Under the pieces are notes generated by a model, which made no database searches, was not told the origin of the DNA, and was given only the letters and a program-made list of their open reading frames with translations. Below, piece by piece: positions 51,683 to 60,098 of a stretch of 64,000 bases of DNA (positions within the stretch are counted from its first letter, which is position 1; each line of letters begins with the position of its first letter). Origin of the DNA: Streptomyces sp. WMMB 322 (GTDB taxonomy: Bacteria; Actinomycetota; Actinomycetes; Streptomycetales; Streptomycetaceae); NCBI RefSeq assembly GCF_900090145.1, contig NZ_FMHI01000023.1, forward strand, positions 62,001 through 126,000, in the 5' to 3' direction. The position numbers and the translations under genes were made by a program.

Positions 51683-53212
51683 GTGACTGAGCACGCCCCG
51701 CCGATCCTGCCGTCCCCGGCCCCCGGCCCCGCCGCCGACGAAGGGCTGGCGCGCCGGCTCCGCGCCCTGGCGTGCACGGCGCCGCTGCACGACCTCGACG
51801 TCCGCAAGGCCAACCTCGCGGGGGAGTACAGCATTTACGCGATGGCGGAGGTGGCGCTCAGCGCCATCGACCTCGTCACCCTCCAGATGGACTTCGACAC
51901 GGGCGCCGACCACGAGGACGTCGTGACGAGGCTGATGCCCCGCATCTCCGCGCAGGCTCCCGGGCGTCCCGCGGCCGAGCACGAGCGCGTCGCCCGGTGG
52001 GTGCTGGAGAACCTGCTGAACGTCGGCAGCGTCGACCGCGGATTCCGCGCCGTGTACGGCACGTTCGGGCCGGAGGGCTCCTATGTGCGCCGGGACTACG
52101 ACTTCAAGCTCATCGAGGAGGTCCCCGGCCCGGGCGGCAGCGTGTACCTGCGCACCACCGACGAGGCGGTCAACGTCCTTGTGGGGGCCCTCGACACGGA
52201 CGTCACCAGCGCCCAGATCGCCGCCGAGGTGAAGCTGGAGGTCCTCATCAGCCGCGGCCGCCTCGCAGACGCCCAGCTCGCGGCCGAACAGGCCCGCTAC
52301 CGCACCGTGCAGTACGCCGAGACGCTGCGCCGCACCCTGGAGGCCACCCGTCGCAACGTGCGCGCGGTCGACTGGCTGCGCACCGTCCCCGACATGATCG
52401 ACGAGGCCCTGGAGCACGTCGCCGAGCGCTACCGCCATGAGAACGCGATCCTCACCAACATCCGCCGCGCGCGCGACGAGGCGGCGTCGGAACGCGGCCC
52501 CGACCACAAGCGCCGTGCCGCCGAGCTCGTCGACATCGTCAAGGACTGCATCCGCCGGCACACCCAGCTCCAGTCGCGGCTGCTGGCGGCCGGGCCGCTC
52601 TTCCGTGCGGAGCAGGACAGGCAGGCCTTCGCACCTCCCGCCGCCCGGGCCGGGCTGGACCTGTACGGCCAACTGCTCGCGCCGCTGCTGCCGTTGGCCG
52701 TGGAGCGCGCCGGTGCCGTCACGGACGCCTTCTTCGCCGGCGGCGTGGGGATGCGCACCCCCGGCGCAGTGCGCCTCGGCGACCTGACGGAGATGCTGCT
52801 GACGCCTCCGGCACCCCGCGAACACCTCGGCGCCGAGATGCCGGAGCCCGACCTGATCGCCACCCCCGACGACAGCAGGTTCAGCGAGGCGCAGCTGGAG
52901 TCGGCGACGGCACTGCTGGACCTGCCCGCCGACGCGCCACGCAGACTCTCGGGGCTGCTGGCGGACGCCAGGCGCCTCGATCCCGAACTGCCCTATCTGG
53001 TCGCACTCCTGGCCGTCCACGCCGCGAGTCCGCCCGTGGGCACGGCCTGCCGGCAGGGCGAGCGCAGGCTCCTCTTCGCCGTGGACGACGGTGAGGAGCT
53101 GAACGACGAGGAGTTCGGCGGAGCGGATCTGATCGTCGGCACGGCCGAGTTGGACGCAGCGGGGGCGGCGTCCGGCCGGGACGTCCGCGAGAGCCGCGAG
53201 GGGGCGGCGTGA
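51683..53212 (+). CDS. Kleisin-like subunit of an SMC complex (MukF/JetA-like)
   Basis: The 509-residue protein is mostly helical, with a central segment VYLRTTDEAVNVLVGALDTD followed by VTSAQIAAEVKLEVLISRGR and QLAAEQARYRTVQYAETLRR, long helices then the acidic C-terminal part. Position ahead of a winged-helix KITE-like gene and a giant SMC ATPase matches the JetA-JetB-JetC and MksF-MksE-MksB gene order. Kleisins bridge the two ATPase heads. The assignment rests on gene order and overall shape more than on a specific motif. The GTG at 51683 is chosen on a -10-like TAGTGT 7 bp upstream; a GTG at 51674 is the alternative. Confidence 0.6.
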   Translation: MTEHAPPILPSPAPGPAADEGLARRLRALACTAPLHDLDVRKANLAGEYSIYAMAEVALSAIDLVTLQMDFDTGADHEDVVTRLMPRISAQAPGRPAAEHERVARWVLENLLNVGSVDRGFRAVYGTFGPEGSYVRRDYDFKLIEEVPGPGGSVYLRTTDEAVNVLVGALDTDVTSAQIAAEVKLEVLISRGRLADAQLAAEQARYRTVQYAETLRRTLEATRRNVRAVDWLRTVPDMIDEALEHVAERYRHENAILTNIRRARDEAASERGPDHKRRAAELVDIVKDCIRRHTQLQSRLLAAGPLFRAEQDRQAFAPPAARAGLDLYGQLLAPLLPLAVERAGAVTDAFFAGGVGMRTPGAVRLGDLTEMLLTPPAPREHLGAEMPEPDLIATPDDSRFSEAQLESATALLDLPADAPRRLSGLLADARRLDPELPYLVALLAVHAASPPVGTACRQGERRLLFAVDDGEELNDEEFGGADLIVGTAELDAAGAASGRDVRESREGAA

Positions 53213-53468
53213 GGCACCTCGGACCTGTCCACGGGACGGGGCCGCAGACACCCGCAACGGGCAGGGGCTCGGCGGAACCGGGACAACAGCCGGGTGCCGC
53301 TCCGCCGGTCCGTGAACGGCGGCGCGGTCCGGGCCGACCGACCCCGGGGCGCAACTCCGGGCAGCGGATGCGCTCCCCTCTGCCCGTCTCTTCCCCACCG
53401 CCCCTCGCCGGCATCCGTGGTCTGCATCAGTGCCCCGCATCCGACCCATGCGCAGGAGTGACGCACCA

Positions 53469-54419
53469 GTGACCGAACACCACGACGAGAGCCCCGGTCC
53501 GGCATCCGGCACCTCCGCCTCTTACGCCGCCGCCTCTTTCCCCGCCCCGGAGCCCGCGCCGGCCGACGCGGCCGCTCCGGCCGGCGGCTCGCACGCCGCC
53601 GTCACTCCCGCCGACACGGCCGACGCCGCGCGCCTTGTCTCCTTCGGGCTGCACCCCAAGCTGCTCCCCGCCCGTGACGCCGAATACGCCGGGCTGCTGC
53701 GGCGCTACCGCGACGAACCCGCCTTCGCCCGCCTCGCCGACGCCGTGGCGACCGGGCTGGGCCTCGTCGTCCTGGAGGTCTCCAGCAGGGCGGGAATGGC
53801 TCTCGCCGCCGGTGAGGAGTCGGCCTTCGCCGTGCGCATGGGCGACTACTCGCGCCGTGCAGCAGCGGACTCCGCCGACCGTTTCCTGCACGGGCTGGCT
53901 CATCTGGCCGTCGCCGCCATGGCCTTTCCCCGTCCCGAAGACCTGGCCGACGACGCCTACATCGGCCGCATCTCGGTCAACGGGGTGGACTCCTTCGTAC
54001 GGCAGGCCTGCCGCCGGCTCGCCGAACGCGCGGAGGAGCGGGGAGAGAACCCGGACCCGGCCGCCGACGCCCCCGGCCTCGAGGCCGCCTGGCGGGTCTA
54101 CGCACGACGCAGCACCACAGGCGCCACCAAGGACGCCCGCAGGCTTGCCGGTTCGACGACCGGCATCATCGGCAAGGCCGTCGCCTTCCTCGTCGACTCG
54201 GGATTCCTTCAGCGCACGAGCGACGAGGCCGGAGGCACCTTCCGCACCACGCCGCGCTATCAGCTCCAGGTCCGCGACATGGCGGGCAGCGCCGCCATGT
54301 CCGAACTGCTGGAGCTGGGGGTCGTCCCCGTCAGCGACGGAAGTGCCACGCTCCTTCCGGCCGCGGACGCGGAGGAGCCGGGGATCGAGGGGGAGGCAGC
54401 CCTTCCCTTCCACACCTGA
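53469..54419 (+). CDS. KITE-like winged-helix subunit of an SMC complex (MukE/JetB-like)
   Basis: The 316-residue protein starts with about 50 disordered Ala/Pro-rich residues, then VSFGLHPKLLPARDAEYAGL, AFARLADAVATGLGLVVLEV, and a winged-helix-like C-terminal half (GIIGKAVAFLVDSGFLQRTS, then TPRYQLQVRDMAG). The size and order between kleisin-like and SMC genes fit a KITE subunit (MukE/MksE/JetB class), which binds the kleisin and DNA. The GTG at 53469 is preceded by AGGAG 10 bp upstream. It follows the kleisin-like gene by 256 bp and precedes the SMC gene by 159 bp. Confidence 0.6.
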   Translation: MTEHHDESPGPASGTSASYAAASFPAPEPAPADAAAPAGGSHAAVTPADTADAARLVSFGLHPKLLPARDAEYAGLLRRYRDEPAFARLADAVATGLGLVVLEVSSRAGMALAAGEESAFAVRMGDYSRRAAADSADRFLHGLAHLAVAAMAFPRPEDLADDAYIGRISVNGVDSFVRQACRRLAERAEERGENPDPAADAPGLEAAWRVYARRSTTGATKDARRLAGSTTGIIGKAVAFLVDSGFLQRTSDEAGGTFRTTPRYQLQVRDMAGSAAMSELLELGVVPVSDGSATLLPAADAEEPGIEGEAALPFHT

Positions 54420-54578
54420 CCCGGCCCGGCCGGCTTCCCCCGCCCGCCCGTCTCCCGGCCTGCCGCACCGAGGGCCCGGCCGTTGCCCGTGCCCCCTGCC
54501 CGTCCCTCCGTGCGAACCGCGCGCCGCGGAGCGCCGCGCGAGACCCGCCGAACACCACGACCACGAGAGCCCGCCACC

Positions 54579-57500
54579 ATGTACGAGCTGTCCCGGATCC
54601 GTCTCTACTCCATCGGTCCCGCCGGTGCGCGCTATGCCGACACCGTGCTGGACCTGCGCGGAGTGGGCGGCCCGGTGCCCAGCCCCGCCCCGGCCCAGGC
54701 CGACTTCTTCGAGGAGGAACCGGGCGGTCCGCCCCGCCGCCCCGCCCCCGCGGGAGTGCTCTTCCTGGAGAACGGCGGAGGCAAGTCCGTCCTGCTCAAA
54801 CTCATCTTCTCCGTGATGCTGCCGGGCCACCGCAACACGCTCGGCGGCGCGAGTTCCGGCGTGCTGCGCAAGTTCCTCCTCGCCGACGACTGCGGGCACG
54901 TGGCACTGGAGTGGCAGCACACGCGGACGGGCGAGACCGTCGTCGTCGGCAAGGTCAGCGAATGGCGCGGCCGGCAGGTCTCCAGCGACCCGCGGAGGTT
55001 CGCCGAGGCGTGGTACTCCTTCCGGCCCGGCCCGGGGATGAGCCTGGACTCGCTGCCCGTCTCCGAGTCCGCCGCGCTGCGGCCGCCGTCCGAGGGCACC
55101 TCGTCGGCACGGGGACGGCGCCGCACCATGAAGGGCTTCCGCGACGTGCTGACCGAGACGGGAAAGGCCTACCCGAACCTCGACGTCACCTGGGAAGAGG
55201 TGCACGAACGCTGGACGGAGCGCCTCACCTCTCTCGGTCTCGACCCCGAACTCTTCCGCTACCAGCGGGAGATGAACGCGGACGAGGGAGAAGCCGCGGG
55301 GCTCTTCGCCGTCAAGAACGACTCGGACTTCACCGACCTGCTGCTGCGCGCCGTCACCGACACCCGCGACACCGACGGACTCGCGGACCTGGTCCACGGG
55401 TTCGCCCACAAGCTCGGCCGCCGCAGCGAACTCACCGCCGAACGCGACTTCACCGCCGGCTCCCTGGACCTGCTGCGCCGCATCGCGGAATCCGCGGAGC
55501 AGCGCCGGCGGGCCCGCGACATCCACGCCGCCGCCGAAGTCCGCGCCCGGACCCTGGTGCACCGCCTCGCGGCACGCGGCAGCGCGGAGCGCAGCCGCGG
55601 CACCGGACTCGCCGGCCAGGTCGCCGAGGCGGAGGAGAGCGTCACCCGCGCCGCCGACACGCACGCCCGCTCGTCCCTCGTCGCTGCCGAACTCGCCTAC
55701 AGACACGCCTCGTTTGCGCTGGAGAGCGCGGAGAAGGCCGCCTCGGCACAGCGCCGCGAACTCAGCGAGGCCCGAACCGCGCACTCGGCCTGGCAGGCCG
55801 CCGAGACGGTGCTGGCCCACCGCACCGCCGCCGACCGCGCCGCCCGCCTCTCCGACGCGATCCGCGAGGCCGAGCGGGACGCGGCACCCGCCCTCGCGGC
55901 CCGCGCCACGGCCGCCGCCGGTCTCGTCAGGGCCCTTCACGCCGCCGCGGAGAGGGCGGAGTGCACCGCCGCCGAGGAGGAGGAACGCTCGGCACGGCTC
56001 CAGGCCGCCTCGGAGGCCGCACACAGCGACGCGACGGCGGCTGCAACCGAGGCCCAGCGCGCCCGCAGCGAGACCGGCCACCTGCGCCAGCGCCTCGCCG
56101 AGGTGGAGCAGGAGACCCAGGAGGCCGTGCGCGCCGGCTGGCTCGATGCGGGCGAGGAGGGCGACGGCGAGGCGGACCCTGCCGCCGCCGCACTGGCCGC
56201 CGAGGACGCCGCGCAGAGCCTCACCGCCGCCTGGGAGGAGTCACGCGAGGCCGCACGCCGCGCCGCCGAGCGCGCCCAGGAGACGGGTGCGGGGCTCTCC
56301 CGCGCGGAACTCGCCGCCGCCCGCGCCGAGGACGCAGCGGAAGCGGCGTCCGCGGCCCACACCGCGGAACGGCGCGTGGCCGAGGCCCTGGGCACGGAGG
56401 AACGCCTCGCCGAGCTCCTCGGCCTCCCGCACGCCGCCACGCACGCCGGCACGCAGGCCGCTCCGGGCGCGCGCTCCGACGGGGACCCCGTACCGCCCGC
56501 CGTGCCCTCCCCGCGCAGTGCCGGTGAGGAGACGGCGGCAGCGGGCCCCTCCCCGGAGGGTGAGGGGGCCTGCGTGCCCGGCACCGCAGGCGCTCTGACC
56601 GCCGAGGAGCTGGACGCAGGGGGCGAGTCGCTGACGGAGCTGCTCGACGACGCCGTCGCGGCCTGCGAACGGCAGCTGTTCGAGCTGCGGACCGCCGCGG
56701 CCGAGGACTCGCGCATGCTCGGCGCACTCGGCGACGGGGGCCTGCTGCCTCCCGCGCCGGATGTCACCGCGACTGTCGAATTCCTCGGCGAGCACGGCAT
56801 CCCGGCCCTGCCGGGCTGGCGCTACCTCGCCCAGGCGGTCGCCGCCGCCGACCACGCAGACGTGCTCGCCGCCCGTCCGGAGCTCGTCGACGGCGTCGTC
56901 ATCACCGACCCGGCCAGCCACGCACGGGCCCAGGAGGTCCTCGCCGGCGCGGCGTTGCTGCCGCGCTCCGCGGTGGCCGTGGGCACGGCCGCGGCCCTGC
57001 TGGCGCCCGTTCCCCGGGACGGCTCCGCCGCGCGCCGCGACGACGTCTTCCTCGTCCCGCCGAACCCGGCGATGCACGACGAGCACGCCGCCGACGAGGA
57101 GCGCCGCCAGCTGCGCACCAGGGCACTCGCCCGCGACGAGGAGATCCGCGCCGTCGCCGCCCGGCTCTCCCGGGACCGCACGCTCGCCGCCCGCCTCGCC
57201 TCCTGGCGCACCGGATGCCCTCCCGGGCGCCTCGCGGAACTGGCCGCGGCCGCGGACGGGGCCCGCAACGCGGCGGCGGACGCCCGGGAACACCTCACGC
57301 ACGCACGGGCCGCGCACGAGGAGGCGGAGGAGGCCGCCGCAGACGCGGCGCGCGTCCGCGACGAGCGGCAGGAGCAGGCGCAGCAGGCACGCCGCCGGGC
57401 CGACGCTCTCGCGGGCCTCGCCTCGCGGCTGCGCGAGCGGGGCGGACGCCTGAGCCGGCTGCGCGCCCTGGCCGACGAGACGGCGGAGGCGGAGGAACGC

Positions 57501-59360
57501 GCGGAGACCTGCCTGGCACGTGCACGCGCCGGCGACGAGGACAGGCGTGCCGCACAGCGCGCCGCCGACGACGCCCGGCGCACCGCACGCGCGTTGCGGG
57601 CCGAGCGGGCCCAGATCGCCGGCGTCCCCGACGACATCGACGAAACCCTCCAGCCGCCCGACGGCACGTCGCTGCCCGCACTGCGCGAGGCCTACAGGTC
57701 GGCCTCCAGCCTGTACGACAAGGTCGGCGTCGGCGCCGACCTGCGCGCCGAGCAGGCCCACGCGGAGAGCGACGAATCCGCGGCCCGAGCCGCTCTGGAC
57801 CGGCTGACCAACAAGGTGCGCACCCGCGCCGCGCAACACCTGGACGGCCCGGACGGTGCGGACGGCCCCGCCCGCCAGGCCGCGGCGGCACGCGCCGAGG
57901 CACGGGTGCAGATGCTGGAGTCCCGGGCCGCTGCCGCGAGCGAACAACTGGGCAGGCTGCGCGGCGAGGCGGAGCGGCTGGCCCCGGAGCACGGCGGGTG
58001 CCACACGGATCTCCCCGCGGGCACGGAGCCCGCGGACGTCGAGGAGGCCCAGCACCTGCTGCGCACCGCCAACGCCGAACTGGCTGCGCACAGCGACGAG
58101 TTGGACGAGGCCCGCAGTGCGCACGCTGCTCTCGTGCGGGCGCACCGTGCCGCCCAGGAGGCCGCGGACGGATTCGACGAGACCGCGGCACTCCTGCGCG
58201 ACCTGCTCCGCGACCCGCAGCAGGCCGCGGAGACCGGCGAGACCCCCGAGCCCTTCCCCGGCTCACCCGCCGAGGCACGCCAGGCCGCCGCAGAGGCGCG
58301 CCGCTCCCTGCGCGGCTGTGCCGCCGACCTGTCGGCCGCCGAGCAGGCGGTGCGTGAGGCGTCCGACGTGCTCGTGCGGCACGCCAACTCCTCACGGTAC
58401 GAGCAGGTCCGCACGCCGGCCCGGCAGCAGATCCGCGAACTGCCCGCCTCCGCGCTCCCCGACCACGCCTCCGCCTGGGCCGAGGCCTTCGCCCCGCGGC
58501 TGCGCGTGCTCGGTGACGAACTGGAGCAGCTGGAGCGCAACCGCGACAGCATCGTCGACCGGCTGCGCGGCCTCGTGGAGTCGTCACTTGCGACGCTGCG
58601 CTCCGCCCAGCGCCTCTCCCGGCTGCCGGAGGGGCTGGGGGAGTGGTCGGGCCAGGAGTTCCTGCGCATCCGCTTCGACGACCCCGACCAGGCCGTTCTC
58701 TCCGAGCGGCTCGGCGACGTCATCGACGAGGCGACCCGTACCGCCGTTGCGAAGAACTCCGACCTGCGGCGGGACGGAATGTCCCTGCTGCTGCGCGGAG
58801 TTCACGCCGCCCTGGAGCCGCGCGGGGTGTCCGTCGAGATCCTCAAGCCGGACGCGGTGCTGCGCGCGGAGCGGGTGCCGGTCGGCCAGATGGGAGACGT
58901 CTTCTCCGGCGGTCAGCTGCTGACGGCCGCCATCGCGCTCTACTGCACCATGGCGGCCCTGCGCGGCAACGACCGCGGCCACGAGAGGAACCGGCACGCC
59001 GGGACGCTGTTCCTCGACAACCCCATCGGCCGCGCCAACGCCACCTATCTCCTGGAGCTGCAGCGTGCCGTCGCCGACGCGCTCGGCGTCCAACTGCTGT
59101 ACACCACGGGGCTGTTCGACACCACGGCCCTGGCCGAGTTCCCCCTCGTGATCCGCTTGCGAAACGACGCGGACCTGCGGGCGGGGCTGAAGTACATCAG
59201 CGTCGAGGAGCATCTGCGCCCCGGACTGCCGCAGCAGGACCCCGAGGAGGAGCCCGTCCAGGGGGAGATCACCGCGACGCGCATGTTCCGCCGGCCCGAC
59301 GGCGACAGCCGGCAGCCTCGCGTCCCGGCACAGGCCGAAGGCCCGCGCCGGGAGCCGTGA
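54579..59360 (+). CDS. SMC-like condensin ATPase (MukB/MksB/JetC-like)
   Basis: The 1593-residue protein has the MukB-type plan. The N-terminal head holds Walker A LENGGGKSVLLK (K69), with a long segment QREMNADEGEAAGLFAVKND typical of this group. Alanine/glutamate/arginine-rich coiled coil runs from about residue 290 to 1400, interrupted near 650-850 by a more globular hinge-like part. The C-terminal head holds the ABC signature DVFSGGQLLTAAIAL (S1443) and Walker B TLFLDNPIGRAN (D1480). In this Walker B the position after the aspartate is Asn, where ABC ATPases usually have the catalytic Glu. Such complexes extrude DNA loops; Wadjet relatives restrict plasmids together with a nuclease not seen here. 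Confidence 0.85.
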   Translation: MYELSRIRLYSIGPAGARYADTVLDLRGVGGPVPSPAPAQADFFEEEPGGPPRRPAPAGVLFLENGGGKSVLLKLIFSVMLPGHRNTLGGASSGVLRKFLLADDCGHVALEWQHTRTGETVVVGKVSEWRGRQVSSDPRRFAEAWYSFRPGPGMSLDSLPVSESAALRPPSEGTSSARGRRRTMKGFRDVLTETGKAYPNLDVTWEEVHERWTERLTSLGLDPELFRYQREMNADEGEAAGLFAVKNDSDFTDLLLRAVTDTRDTDGLADLVHGFAHKLGRRSELTAERDFTAGSLDLLRRIAESAEQRRRARDIHAAAEVRARTLVHRLAARGSAERSRGTGLAGQVAEAEESVTRAADTHARSSLVAAELAYRHASFALESAEKAASAQRRELSEARTAHSAWQAAETVLAHRTAADRAARLSDAIREAERDAAPALAARATAAAGLVRALHAAAERAECTAAEEEERSARLQAASEAAHSDATAAATEAQRARSETGHLRQRLAEVEQETQEAVRAGWLDAGEEGDGEADPAAAALAAEDAAQSLTAAWEESREAARRAAERAQETGAGLSRAELAAARAEDAAEAASAAHTAERRVAEALGTEERLAELLGLPHAATHAGTQAAPGARSDGDPVPPAVPSPRSAGEETAAAGPSPEGEGACVPGTAGALTAEELDAGGESLTELLDDAVAACERQLFELRTAAAEDSRMLGALGDGGLLPPAPDVTATVEFLGEHGIPALPGWRYLAQAVAAADHADVLAARPELVDGVVITDPASHARAQEVLAGAALLPRSAVAVGTAAALLAPVPRDGSAARRDDVFLVPPNPAMHDEHAADEERRQLRTRALARDEEIRAVAARLSRDRTLAARLASWRTGCPPGRLAELAAAADGARNAAADAREHLTHARAAHEEAEEAAADAARVRDERQEQAQQARRRADALAGLASRLRERGGRLSRLRALADETAEAEERAETCLARARAGDEDRRAAQRAADDARRTARALRAERAQIAGVPDDIDETLQPPDGTSLPALREAYRSASSLYDKVGVGADLRAEQAHAESDESAARAALDRLTNKVRTRAAQHLDGPDGADGPARQAAAARAEARVQMLESRAAAASEQLGRLRGEAERLAPEHGGCHTDLPAGTEPADVEEAQHLLRTANAELAAHSDELDEARSAHAALVRAHRAAQEAADGFDETAALLRDLLRDPQQAAETGETPEPFPGSPAEARQAAAEARRSLRGCAADLSAAEQAVREASDVLVRHANSSRYEQVRTPARQQIRELPASALPDHASAWAEAFAPRLRVLGDELEQLERNRDSIVDRLRGLVESSLATLRSAQRLSRLPEGLGEWSGQEFLRIRFDDPDQAVLSERLGDVIDEATRTAVAKNSDLRRDGMSLLLRGVHAALEPRGVSVEILKPDAVLRAERVPVGQMGDVFSGGQLLTAAIALYCTMAALRGNDRGHERNRHAGTLFLDNPIGRANATYLLELQRAVADALGVQLLYTTGLFDTTALAEFPLVIRLRNDADLRAGLKYISVEEHLRPGLPQQDPEEEPVQGEITATRMFRRPDGDSRQPRVPAQAEGPRREP

Positions 59361-59489
59361 CCGCCCGTGCAGCACCGGCGCCGGCCTCCTCCACGGGCCG
59401 GCGCCGCGCGGAAGCCCCGTCCGGGAAACGGTCCGACGGCGCCGAAGATGTCCGGAATCAGTCCCCGTCGGGCTGCGGCCTGCTGGAAC
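59361..59489. other. Convergent gap after the SMC gene
   Basis: These 129 bp contain no visible gene. In particular no start of a JetD/MksG-type gene follows the SMC gene. Confidence 0.4.
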
Positions 59490-59861
59490 TCACCGCCGGT
59501 CGCCGTCCACGCTCCCGCCTGTCCGCGTGCGCGGTTCCCGGCCCCGGCCGTCGCTGTGCGCCCCCTGCCTCGTCCGCTCTCTGGCCTTCTCCACCGCCCG
59601 CCGGCGGGCCACACTGCTGGGTTCGGAGAACACGCCGTGACGCTGCCGCCACACCTGGCGGGTCACCCACACATCCAGGACCGCCCACGTCGCCACGACG
59701 GTGCTCACCACGGTGGAGATCACCATGGGGAAGGCCAGCCACACCTGCGCGAGCGAGCACAGCACCGCCACCATCAACTGGACAAGCGTCACCGCTACGA
59801 TCACGAGCGCCCGCACTGCCGCAGAACGTACGGAATCCGGCAGTCTGGGCTTCGCGTACAT
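59490..59861 (-). CDS. Small membrane protein, unknown function
   Basis: The 123-residue protein has two closely spaced transmembrane helices (AAVRALVIVAVTLVQLMVAV and PMVISTVVSTVVATWAVLDV) and a basic, probably disordered C-terminal tail of about 50 residues. The ATG at 59861 is preceded by GGGGGGAG and AAAGG. I do not recognise a named family. It diverges from the cvn operon and converges on the SMC gene; no functional link to either can be read. Confidence 0.7.
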   Translation of the reverse strand: MYAKPRLPDSVRSAAVRALVIVAVTLVQLMVAVLCSLAQVWLAFPMVISTVVSTVVATWAVLDVWVTRQVWRQRHGVFSEPSSVARRRAVEKARERTRQGAHSDGRGREPRTRTGGSVDGDRR

Positions 59862-60098
59862 GAGCCTTTCACTCCCCCCTCAATATCCCCCACACGTCAC
59901 ACGTTTCCACGTCAGTGGCTTGCGCCACAATCCAAGGACACGTGTAGGGCATCACCGGACATCTCAGGATGAGGCAGCCTGGACGGCTGGTTTTCCCGCT
60001 CGGACACACCTACGACTCGGTCCTGCGTCAGTAGTAGGCTCAACGCCGTTTGCTGTCGGAACTCGCCCCCGTGCGACGGGGGTTGACTAGGGGAGGCC
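59862..60098. other. Divergent promoter region of the conservon
   Basis: No gene is visible. TAGGCT (60035-60040) is a candidate -10 for the cvn operon, about 59 bp before the ATG, without a recognised -35. GGGGAGG just before 60099 is the ribosome-binding site of cvnA. Confidence 0.4.

Noticed and set aside
56241..58145. A 634-codon minus-strand frame opposite the SMC coiled coil
   Set aside because: It is a by-product of GC-rich third positions in the SMC gene; no start signal or family features.
51683..59360. Calling the operon a complete Wadjet defence system
   Set aside because: No JetD-type nuclease gene is present on either side, so only the SMC core can be supported.
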